NCBI GenBank assembly: GCA_913776405.1
Contig: CAJYOV010000175.1
Coordinates: 1-9,030 of the forward strand
DNA: 9,030 nucleotides
Source of the DNA: Pseudobdellovibrionaceae bacterium
Lineage (GTDB): Bacteria > Bdellovibrionota > Bdellovibrionia > Bdellovibrionales > JAMPXM01
Direction: 5' to 3'
The position numbers and the translations under genes were made by a program. Below the pieces are notes generated by a model. The model ran no database searches, was not told the DNA's origin, and saw only the letters and a list, made by a program, of their open reading frames with translations. This document shows positions 1 to 7,651 of this stretch, one piece after another (position 1 is the stretch's first letter; each line of letters opens with the position of its first letter).

Positions 1-731
1 GAAATAAAGAAGCCACCCTGATAGTTGCCCTTCTTTGGAACTGTCGAGAAGTAGCCCCACGTCTTGGTTTTCGCTTTATTGCGAATCGGGAACGTCAGTT
101 GGAAGAACGGGTCGACCGGCGAGTTGACATAAAGACCCACAACGCTTGGTGCAAGGTAGACCGTTGCATTAACATTGCCCAGCTTGCTCAGCTGGACCGC
201 AACCGATGGAAGCTCGCCATCTGCGATTGCCGGCAGCGGGTCGCCGTTCGGAAGGCGGTTTGAAGGCAAAATGTTGACGCCGTTTAACACATACGAAAGT
301 GGCACTCGCACCGAAACTTCAGTTTTCGAGCCGTCGGCATTCGGTCCGACGATGACGCTTGCGCCCGGAATTTCATTGATTGGAACCGTCATCATGGCGC
401 CGTCCAGGAACGGGTTCGCTGAAATTGGAAGGTGTACGATTAACATTTTCGCGTCTTTGTCGATTTCGACGACTGAGCGGTCATCTTCCGCGCCGCCGTT
501 GATCCGAGCATCCGACGGGTAAGATTTGAAAGCTTCAGAAGGTGAGCTTCCGGAACCGCCGGAACCCGGGTTGTAGCCGCCGTCAGATGTGCCGCCTCCG
601 ACACTCGAAGAACCATTCGAGAGAGAGTGCGAGCCAGCTGCCGAGAACCCTTGCCCGCAACCGCTCAATCCCAAGATCAGCGAAGCGATTAGGAGTGGTG
701 AACTCTTTTTGAAAAACGAGTGGATGTTCAT
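1..731 (-). CDS. Predicted outer-envelope lipoprotein with Gly/Ser-rich linker (3' end outside window)
   Basis: Reading from ATG at 731, the frame stays open for 243 codons to the left edge, so the C-terminus is missing. The start is supported by AGGGGG (745-740), 8 nt upstream. The N-terminus is a typical lipoprotein signal: positive residues (K8, K9), a hydrophobic core (about 12-22) and a lipobox L22-S23-G24-C25, with Cys25 the expected lipidated residue. Residues 26-65 are a low-complexity Gly/Ser/Asn linker (for example GSGGSGSS), which would hold the folded part away from the membrane. From about residue 70 the sequence alternates short hydrophobic strands and turns, suggesting a beta-rich domain (inference). 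I do not recognise the family and assign no function. Export and lipidation are well supported; inner versus outer membrane location is not. The gene lies downstream of fliC on the same strand but is separated from it by a strong terminator, so it probably has its own promoter. Confidence 0.85.
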   Translation of the reverse strand, partial: MNIHSFFKKSSPLLIASLILGLSGCGQGFSAAGSHSLSNGSSSVGGGTSDGGYNPGSGGSGSSPSEAFKSYPSDARINGGAEDDRSVVEIDKDAKMLIVHLPISANPFLDGAMMTVPINEIPGASVIVGPNADGSKTEVSVRVPLSYVLNGVNILPSNRLPNGDPLPAIADGELPSVAVQLSKLGNVNATVYLAPSVVGLYVNSPVDPFFQLTFPIRNKAKTKTWGYFSTVPKKGNYQGGFFI

Positions 732-985
732 GCTGCTGTCCCCCTGACCAAAGATTCGGAATGACTCTTCCGATGCTGAAGGCGACTCTAGCCCCAAGTC
801 CTGTCGAGCGAATTGACGAATTTCGTAAACACGCATGCGACCGACCGTGAGATCGAAGAAGCACTTCAGAAAGTCAGAAAAAGTGTGAACTCTTGCGACA
901 AATCTCGAGTGAGAGCGAAGTGTCGAGTGTTCGACACGCTTTCGGCCGTCCTGAAGAGAGGCAAAAATCTAAAGCGTGGGCGAGC
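732..985. other. Spacer upstream of lipoprotein gene, no gene seen
   Basis: This stretch lies between the flagellin terminator and the lipoprotein start and should hold the lipoprotein promoter. I see no convincing -35/-10 pair on the minus strand. It contains the lipoprotein Shine-Dalgarno (740-745), a short palindrome ACGAATTTCGT (816-826) and the inverted repeat at 920-937. The plus-strand frame from 813 starts at TTG without a ribosome site and runs through the fliC terminator, so I do not call it a gene. Confidence 0.6.
920..937. repeat. Perfect inverted repeat (GTGTCGA / TCGACAC)
   Basis: Two 7-bp arms, GTGTCGA (920-926) and TCGACAC (931-937), are separated by 4 bases. There is no T-tract on either side in either direction, so it is not a normal intrinsic terminator. 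It sits about 190 bp upstream of the lipoprotein gene and about 50 bp beyond the fliC terminator. An operator or a structured RNA element are both possible; the sequence alone does not decide. Confidence 0.5.
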
Positions 986-1018
986 AAAAAAAGAACCCGG
1001 ACTTGGTAGCCCGGGTTC
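986..1018 (-). terminator. Rho-independent terminator of fliC
   Basis: Read on the minus strand, an 8-bp GC-rich stem (GAACCCGG at 1018-1011 pairing with CCGGGTTC at 1000-993) with a 10-nt loop is followed directly by seven T residues (992-986). It lies about 35 bp after the fliC stop codon. This is a textbook intrinsic terminator and should insulate the downstream lipoprotein gene from strong flagellin transcription. Confidence 0.93.
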
Positions 1019-1053
1019 ATCAAGAACTTTGTGATTGAACCCAGTCTCTTAAA

Positions 1054-1887
1054 TCAACCGATGAGTTTAAGAGCGAGTTGGTCTTTCGAGTTCGCTTGCG
1101 CGAGAGTCGAAGTCGCCGCTTGCAACAAGATCTGGCTGCGAGTCATTTCCGCTGTTGCTGCTGCAACGTCTGTATCGCGGATACGGCTGTTAGCTGCCGA
1201 CATGTTTTCTTCTGCAACACCGAGGTTCGTTACAGTCGAAGTGAGGCGGTTCTGAAGAGCACCGAGGTTTGAACGCATGCCGTTGATTGAATCTTGAGCC
1301 TTGTCCAATTTCTCGAGAGCCGTCTGAGCGCCTTCTTTCGAAGTGTAGTCTACGCCTGCGAGTCCCAATGAATCCAAAGTTGCCGTGTTTTCGCTCGCTT
1401 TGAACGAGATGCGGTCTTCGAATTCGTTGTTGAATGTACCAACTTGGAAATCGTACTGCGGAGTTGAACCGTCAAGAAGCTTCGTTTTGCCCCACGAAGT
1501 TACTTGAGCGATACGTTGCATCTCGTCCTTGAGCTGCGAAACTTCCTTATTGATGAATCCACGTTCTGAATCACCGACAGTGTCAGATGCAGCTTGGATA
1601 CCCAATTCACGGAGGCGAACAACAATGTTACCGATTTCGTTCAAGCCGCCTTCAGCAGTTTGAACAAGTGAGATACCATCTTGTGCGTTTCGGTTAGCTT
1701 GGCGAGTTGAACGGATCTGCGCTTTCATGTTTTCGCTGATCGCGAGACCTGCAGCGTCGTCAGCCGACTTGTTGATACGGCTACCAGACGCGAGTTGCGC
1801 CATTGCCTTATCGCCAGACATTTGGTTGATGCCGAGGTTACGTTGAGCGTTCAAAGAAGCGACGTTAGTAGAAATACGGAAACCCAT
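1054..1887 (-). CDS. fliC: Flagellin, filament subunit
   Basis: This 277-aa protein is the building block of the flagellar filament, exported through the flagellar type III apparatus and polymerised at the tip. The N-terminal D0/D1 region (about 1-140) shows the classic flagellin pattern, including RISTNVASLNAQRNL, the SGSRINKSADDAAGLAISE segment (35-52) and VRLRELGIQ (90-98). The C-terminal D1/D0 region (about 190-277) includes NLGVAEENMSAANSRIRDTD and ends in ALKLIG. Between them lies only about 50 residues, so the variable D2/D3 domains are essentially absent, as in other minimal flagellins. VRLRELGIQ matches the region that TLR5 recognises in beta/gamma-proteobacterial flagellins. ATG 1887 is preceded by TAAGGAGT (1900-1893). 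The gene appears monocistronic, with its own terminator. Bdellovibrio species carry several fliC paralogues, so this may be one of a family; which one cannot be told here. Confidence 0.97.
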   Translation of the reverse strand: MGFRISTNVASLNAQRNLGINQMSGDKAMAQLASGSRINKSADDAAGLAISENMKAQIRSTRQANRNAQDGISLVQTAEGGLNEIGNIVVRLRELGIQAASDTVGDSERGFINKEVSQLKDEMQRIAQVTSWGKTKLLDGSTPQYDFQVGTFNNEFEDRISFKASENTATLDSLGLAGVDYTSKEGAQTALEKLDKAQDSINGMRSNLGALQNRLTSTVTNLGVAEENMSAANSRIRDTDVAAATAEMTRSQILLQAATSTLAQANSKDQLALKLIG

Positions 1888-1905
1888 GAAATACTCCTTA
1901 GATAA

Positions 1906-1926
1906 TTAATCAAATAATTGCGTCAT
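1906..1926 (-). CDS. Possible six-codon leader ORF upstream of fliC
   Basis: ATG at 1926 opens a frame reading Met-Thr-Gln-Leu-Phe-Asp and ends at TAA (1908-1906). It is preceded by AAGGAGG (1940-1934), a near-perfect Shine-Dalgarno placed 7 nt upstream, which is at least as good as that of fliC itself. The ATG lies exactly 39 nt before the fliC start, in the same frame, and its stop lies 5 nt before the fliC ribosome site. The arrangement would allow termination-reinitiation coupling or ribosome stand-by at the flagellin mRNA. Alternatively the AGGAGG could simply be an RNA-binding-protein site (for example CsrA, which binds GGA motifs) or a chance match. Translation is unproven. Confidence 0.35.
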   Translation of the reverse strand: MTQLFD

Positions 1927-1947
1927 TGAAATTCCTCCTTGTTTGAA

Positions 1948-1973
1948 TCTTCCGATTCTCATCTCCAACTTTT
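1948..1973 (-). promoter_or_regulatory. Weak sigma-28 (FliA)-like promoter candidate for fliC
   Basis: On the minus strand AAAAGTTG (1973-1966) resembles the FliA -35 consensus TAAAGTTT (6 of 8). After 10 bases, TCGGAAGA (1955-1948) resembles GCCGATAA only weakly (4 of 8). Flagellin genes are commonly FliA-dependent, which is the main reason to consider it. Transcription would start near 1942, just ahead of the mini-ORF ribosome site. The -10 side overlaps the inverted repeat GAATC-TTCC-GATTC (1945-1958). No better pair was found in the 180 bp upstream of fliC. Confidence 0.22.
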
Positions 1974-2011
1974 TTCTGCGCGTGGAGAGTGGCATCCGAG
2001 CCAATTTATGT

Positions 2012-2045
2012 TTGTACGATTGAGTTACAATCTATCCGTGTACAA
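2012..2045. repeat. Nested inverted repeat upstream of fliC
   Basis: The outer arms TTGTAC (2012-2017) and GTACAA (2040-2045) enclose inner arms GATTG (2018-2022) and CAATC (2028-2032). The result is an 11-bp stem with a 5-base loop and a 7-base bulge on one side (2033-2039). It lies about 125 bp upstream of the fliC start. It has no T-tract at the right place to be a terminator. It could be an operator or an activator site for the flagellin promoter; this is inference from position only. Confidence 0.5.
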
Positions 2046-2552
2046 AAAAGTCTTCCGTGTAAGGCGCCTCCTGTTAGTGTTTCGTCCGCCGCCGGCGATC
2101 GGTCGGTTGCTCTCTTCGAGCTCCCTCCAACCTTCGCGCAGTTGCCTAGCGCGATTCCTCCGGCTACCGCGTTTGTCCTTCTGAACAATCACGTGCACGA
2201 CTTGCAACTAACTCTTCGGGAGCAGCATCGGATTCTTGACACGTCCAGCTCTTGAAAAACCAGAACTGGTCTGTCGCCCAGGGAAAATCGCTAGAAAAAG
2301 GATGTTGGTCGGGCACGACGTCAGGCTTGAATCCAGACTTTCGTTTTACAAAGCACGACCAAACGCGAGGCAAAAATACTGGCGCAGGCAATCTTTGCCT
2401 GGCGTTCAGTCCGAGCGCAGGTTGTCACAGGCATTTTCCATTTTACAGGTCAGAACGCCATTTGCGCTCGTGCGCTCGAGGCAATTCGATCTCGCGAGCG
2501 GAACACGGCGTGCTGTGAATCGCCTTTGTTCAAAGTCGAATCGTCTCTCGTG
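2046..2552. other. Roughly 500-bp intergenic stretch without a convincing gene
   Basis: Several short open frames on both strands fall here, but none has a ribosome site, a recognisable motif or a plausible exported or cytosolic protein composition, so I call none. The stretch holds the competing-hairpin element at 2369-2401. It also holds a weak promoter candidate for the downstream protease gene: TTGTCA (2422-2427), 16 bases, TACAGG (2444-2449), with a good -35 and a poor -10. TTGACA at 2236-2241 has no acceptable -10 at 16-18 bases. A small RNA or a decayed gene cannot be ruled out. Confidence 0.5.
2369..2401 (+). repeat. Mutually exclusive hairpins upstream of protease gene
   Basis: CAGGCAA (2385-2391) pairs perfectly with TTGCCTG (2395-2401) around a 3-base loop. 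GGCAAA (2369-2374) can instead pair with TTTGCC (2394-2399), using the same right-hand arm. The two structures therefore compete. No T-tract follows, so it is not a plain terminator. It lies about 165 bp before the protease start, and also upstream of the weak promoter candidate at 2422-2449, so it may or may not be in that transcript. Confidence 0.35.
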
Positions 2553-2566
2553 AAGGATGTGCTGAA

Positions 2567-3616
2567 GTGCCTAAGCTCGTAGTGCCTGCTTTGAAAAACA
2601 CGATCAATCTCAGTGCGCTCGCTCTTCTGCTTACGGCCTCGTGCGCTCGACAGGTCACGGCACCTGCGATTGAAGCTGATACAGCGTCGCCGCAGATCAT
2701 TGGCGGCACGCAGGTCACTAGGCGTGACACAGACGCCGCGCGCTCTCTCGTTCACCTCGACATCAAAAACAAAGGCATTACCGTCAGCGGTTGCTCTGCA
2801 ACCCTCATTGATAAAGAAACCGTGTTAACCGCAGCACACTGCCTCGATGGCAAACGTCCCTTTGATCAAGTGTACGTCGAGTTCACGACCAAAACGGCCA
2901 ACGACACAAATCACACCGTGGGTGTCATGACCGGCTACTCGATCCACCCTCAGTACAACACGAGGGGCTTCGCGACTTACGAGATGGTTCTCAAAGGTCG
3001 AAAGTGGGTGAAGGTTCCAAAAATCGAAATGGGCGTTGCCTATGATCATGATCTTGCTGTTCTTGTCTTTCGGGGCTCATTCCCAAAAGAGTTAAAGCCG
3101 ATCGCGATTGATACGGACGCAGTGGCGAATTACGCTGGCGAAACGATCCAAGTTTACGGTTACGGCAAGAGCCGAGATTGGGACAAAGCTGCGGTCGAAG
3201 AGATGGAATATTTCGAGGCGCTTCGGAACAAAACTGCGAAACCTGACAAAAACAAAGTGAAACCAACTCTTCTGTCTTTAAATCGTGGCACATTCACAGT
3301 GCGTGAAGATTTCGATCTTGCCTCCGACGCTTACAACACCGTTTCAAACGCCACCACGCGGACATGGACTTGCCAGGGCGACAGCGGCGGTCCGCAATTT
3401 CTCGTCAAGAACGGCGTCACCAAACAAATTGGTGTGAACTCCACTTCGGACGGCCCTGTCGTCGGCAATGTGATGGTGGAAGGTAAGAATAAAGTGATCT
3501 CGAGCTGCAAAGGTTCCGGCAAGGCGATTCGTATTGCGCCTTTTGCTTCGTGGATTCTCAGAGAGCGCCAACGTCTGATGAGCGACGCCAAAACTGACCC
3601 GCGAATCGAGCGCTAA
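2567..3616 (+). CDS. Lipid-anchored S1-family (chymotrypsin-fold) serine protease
   Basis: This 349-aa protein is a predicted secreted endopeptidase. Residues 1-25 form an export signal with a hydrophobic core (about 13-22) and a lipobox-like TASC ending at Cys26; the -3 position is Thr, which is less usual than Leu. The S1 domain begins at I44-I-G-G47. The catalytic triad is complete: His91 in TAAHC, Asp162 in HDLAVL, Ser273 in CQGDSGGP. The cysteines fit the classic disulfides (76-92, like C42-C58; 269-314, like C191-C220). The position equivalent to S1-pocket residue 189 is Trp267, not Asp, so cleavage after Arg/Lys is not expected. Lysine-rich insertions occur at about 140-152 and 208-245. 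The start is GTG at 2567 with AAGGA (2553-2557) 9 nt upstream; ATG at 2557 is out of frame and soon stops. The gene stands alone. Targets are unknown; digestion of external or prey protein is a guess from the probable lifestyle. Confidence 0.92.
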   Translation: MPKLVVPALKNTINLSALALLLTASCARQVTAPAIEADTASPQIIGGTQVTRRDTDAARSLVHLDIKNKGITVSGCSATLIDKETVLTAAHCLDGKRPFDQVYVEFTTKTANDTNHTVGVMTGYSIHPQYNTRGFATYEMVLKGRKWVKVPKIEMGVAYDHDLAVLVFRGSFPKELKPIAIDTDAVANYAGETIQVYGYGKSRDWDKAAVEEMEYFEALRNKTAKPDKNKVKPTLLSLNRGTFTVREDFDLASDAYNTVSNATTRTWTCQGDSGGPQFLVKNGVTKQIGVNSTSDGPVVGNVMVEGKNKVISSCKGSGKAIRIAPFASWILRERQRLMSDAKTDPRIER

Positions 3617-3624
3617 GCCGCTCG
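3607..3624. repeat. Inverted repeat across the convergent gene ends
   Basis: CGAGCG (3607-3612) and CGCTCG (3619-3624) form a 6-bp GC-rich stem with a 6-base loop that contains the protease stop codon. The oppositely oriented hydrolase gene ends 2 bp away (3626). No T-tract follows in either direction. It may serve as a weak two-way transcription or RNA-decay barrier for the two convergent genes, which have only 9 bp between them; the stem is short enough to be chance. Confidence 0.35.
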
Positions 3625-3625
3625 C

Positions 3626-4639
3626 CTACGGGTTCACTTTATCATTCGGATCGACTGGTTTATTTGAACCAGCGAGAAAGCTTTCGATTTGCTCTGCGGT
3701 GTAGACCGGTTCGTCTTCCATGATGTGATGGCCGCCGCTTTCGTGCTCGATGAAGGGGACCGAAGGCAAAACGCGTCTTAACTTGTTCATACTTCGACGT
3801 GGAACAAGGAAATCGTTCGCCCCCCATACGATCAGCATTCGCGCTTTGCTGTCCGCAAGACCCGATGGCAAGCGTCGATCGGACAAAACAGATGTCGCAG
3901 CAAAGAAGGCGCGAATGCCAAGCCCACCGTCGACAAACGGTTCGAGATAGCGGTCGACGACAGTGTCTGTGATGAGCTTTCGATTGTTCACCACATACCC
4001 GAGTACGAATTTGATCGAGCGCTTGTTCACGGTGTAACGAAGAAGGGGCGACGTGTACTTGAGATTCTGAGCAAGTGTCGGCACGAGTGCCGAATCTGTA
4101 GCGGGTCCGAGGCCAATCACATTTTTGAAACGTTCGGGCCAGCGCTTTCCCATCCAGAATGCAATCGCTCCACCCATTGAACTTCCGACGAGATCGGCTT
4201 TCTCGATTCCAAGTGCGGTCAGCGCGTTTGCTAAAAGTTCGGCTTGAGCATCGAGGCCATAATTTCGTTTCGCATCTTTCGATGATTTGCCAAAGCCTGC
4301 GATATCGAAAGCTATTACGCGGTGGCGCGTCTGCAGCAGCGGAAAAACAAAGCGCCAGATGTAAACGGAAGCTCCAATCCCGTGGAGGAGCACGAGATCA
4401 GGGCCCTGACCCGCTTGAACGTAATGAAGCCGAGCGCCGTCTATGTTGATGTAGCTCGACTCCGGAATCAGTTCTGCGATCGTCTCTGGTGCTTTTGGGG
4501 GGGCAACTTCGCCGGGTTGATTCGCGAGATCGAGTTTTCGAATTCGAGAGATATGAAAAAGAGCCGCGCCGATTCCGATGAGAACTAAGGCGATCAGGAT
4601 ACCGAATGCTTGCGGAGTCATGTCAGAAGCGGGTCCCAT
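3626..4639 (-). CDS. Membrane-anchored alpha/beta hydrolase
   Basis: This 337-aa protein belongs to the alpha/beta-hydrolase fold, closest in motifs to the esterase/epoxide hydrolase group. Residues about 11-28 form one transmembrane helix followed by R32, R34 and K35. By the positive-inside rule this suggests the catalytic domain faces the cytoplasm. The hydrolase domain runs from about 60 to 323. It shows the oxyanion motif LLHGIGAS (84-91), DIAGFGKS (112-119), the nucleophile elbow G-S-S-M-G with Ser154, the acid Asp276 in WGAND, and the base His304 in GGHHIMEDEP. The serine nucleophile argues against true epoxide hydrolases and dehalogenases, which use Asp. ATG 4639 has GAGG (4648-4645) 5 nt upstream; the TTG three bases earlier is too close to that site. 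The gene follows the four-cysteine protein with 7 bp between, and its ribosome site overlaps that gene's stop, so they are probably coupled. Substrate unknown. Confidence 0.92.
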   Translation of the reverse strand: MGPASDMTPQAFGILIALVLIGIGAALFHISRIRKLDLANQPGEVAPPKAPETIAELIPESSYINIDGARLHYVQAGQGPDLVLLHGIGASVYIWRFVFPLLQTRHRVIAFDIAGFGKSSKDAKRNYGLDAQAELLANALTALGIEKADLVGSSMGGAIAFWMGKRWPERFKNVIGLGPATDSALVPTLAQNLKYTSPLLRYTVNKRSIKFVLGYVVNNRKLITDTVVDRYLEPFVDGGLGIRAFFAATSVLSDRRLPSGLADSKARMLIVWGANDFLVPRRSMNKLRRVLPSVPFIEHESGGHHIMEDEPVYTAEQIESFLAGSNKPVDPNDKVNP

Positions 4640-4646
4640 CAAAACC

Positions 4647-4934
4647 TCAATCGATCTCTAAGAATCGGCAAAGGGCCATCTGGCCTGACTGTTCGTAGAG
4701 GGCGGTCTGTATCTTTACGGTGTGCACAGCTTTGTACCCAATGGTGCACTTCGTGCGTTCCGCATCGAAGTGAGAGCAAGCGTCACAGAAAAACCCACCC
4801 AAGACACCTGCGTTCAAACCTGTCTCTGGTTTCACGTACTTAAGATAGTCACCGGGCCGTATCTTATCGAGCTTGATACTGCGCCTAGGTCGGCGGGTAT
4901 GATAACTAGGGGCTTTTATGCGATCGCGGCTCAT
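4647..4934 (-). CDS. Small conserved-looking protein with four cysteines, function unknown
   Basis: This 95-aa protein is basic at the N-terminus (many Arg/Lys in residues 1-25) and carries cysteines at 50, 53, 63 and 89, a C-x2-C-x9-C-x25-C spacing. The C-terminal segment (YEQSGQMALCRFLEID) looks like structured coding sequence rather than chance. Four cysteines in this spacing could bind zinc or an iron-sulfur cluster; this is inference. There is no signal peptide or membrane segment, so it should be cytoplasmic. I prefer ATG 4934, which has GGAG (4944-4941) 6 nt upstream. An in-frame ATG at 4958 lacks a good ribosome site and would lie within the predicted -10 region. The gene is head-to-head with clpB and is the first of a two-gene unit with the hydrolase, whose ribosome site overlaps this stop codon. 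I do not recognise the family. Confidence 0.75.
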   Translation of the reverse strand: MSRDRIKAPSYHTRRPRRSIKLDKIRPGDYLKYVKPETGLNAGVLGGFFCDACSHFDAERTKCTIGYKAVHTVKIQTALYEQSGQMALCRFLEID

Positions 4935-4960
4935 TGACAACTCCAAACGCGACCTCATCT
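4933..4960 (+). promoter_or_regulatory. Sigma-32 (RpoH)-like heat-shock promoter of clpB
   Basis: ATTGACA (4933-4939) is followed, after 13 bases, by CCTCATCT (4953-4960). The -10 matches the RpoH consensus CCCCATNT at all but one position, and the -35 shares TTGA with CTTGAAA; a spacing of 13-14 is typical. Transcription would start near 4967, giving a leader of about 24 nt. TTGACA (4934-4939) could also act as a sigma-70 -35, but the bases 16-18 further on are a poor -10. No CIRCE (HrcA) repeat is present. clpB is a classic RpoH target, which supports the reading. Confidence 0.55.
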
Positions 4961-4986
4961 TAAACTCTGAGTTCCCTAGGAGTGAA
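4957..4986 (-). promoter_or_regulatory. Candidate sigma-70 promoter of the four-cysteine protein/hydrolase operon
   Basis: On the minus strand TTCACT (4986-4981) and TAAGAT (4962-4957) are separated by 18 bases, with four of six consensus matches each. The start point would be near 4950, about 16 nt before ATG 4934. The elements overlap the clpB -10 region and ribosome site, so the two directions would compete for the same DNA. Confidence 0.3.
4978..4982 (+). promoter_or_regulatory. Ribosome binding site deciding the clpB start
   Basis: AGGAG at 4978-4982 lies 8 nt before ATG 4991. The in-frame GTG at 4982 overlaps this site and therefore cannot use it, so translation should begin at 4991. 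Confidence 0.8.
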
Positions 4987-4990
4987 CAGA

Positions 4991-7594
<2,604 letters not shown>

Positions 7595-7620
7595 CGTCTG
7601 TTCTTACGTCTAAGTCCAAG

Positions 7621-7651
7621 AAAAAGGGCACGAAGTTCGTGCCTTTTTTTT
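7621..7651. terminator. Bidirectional intrinsic terminator between clpB and the convergent peptidase gene
   Basis: A perfect 7-bp stem, GGCACGA (7627-7633) with TCGTGCC (7637-7643), has a 3-base loop and is flanked by five A (7621-7625) and eight T (7644-7651). On the plus strand the T8 run makes a strong clpB terminator; on the minus strand the A5 run becomes T5 and ends the peptidase transcript. The peptidase stop codon (7652-7650) lies within the T-tract, so the minus-strand hairpin starts almost directly after its last codon. Confidence 0.92.

Noticed and set aside
175..522. Open frame on the plus strand, 115 codons
   Set aside because: It lies antisense within the lipoprotein gene, whose opposite frame has a ribosome site, lipobox and full open reading to the edge; the plus-strand frame has no ribosome site or recognisable motif.
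813..1034. Plus-strand 73-codon frame, partly amphipathic
   Set aside because: It starts at TTG without a ribosome site, crosses the palindrome at 920 and runs through the fliC terminator stem, which is not how a gene would end.
1997..2011. Sigma-54-like GG...GC pattern upstream of fliC
   Set aside because: On the minus strand TGGCTCGGATGCC has GG and GC only 7 bases apart instead of the required 10.
1989..2553. Several overlapping plus-strand frames (from 1989, 2236, 2252) and a minus frame (2164-2391)
   Set aside because: None has a properly spaced ribosome site. The best, GTG 1989, has GGAG only one base away. The proteins lack motifs, and the frames overlap one another without a favourite.
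4933..4990. CIRCE/HrcA operator upstream of clpB
   Set aside because: No TTAGCACTC-N9-GAGTGCTAA-like repeat is present; the only symmetry is a 5-bp hyphenated palindrome.
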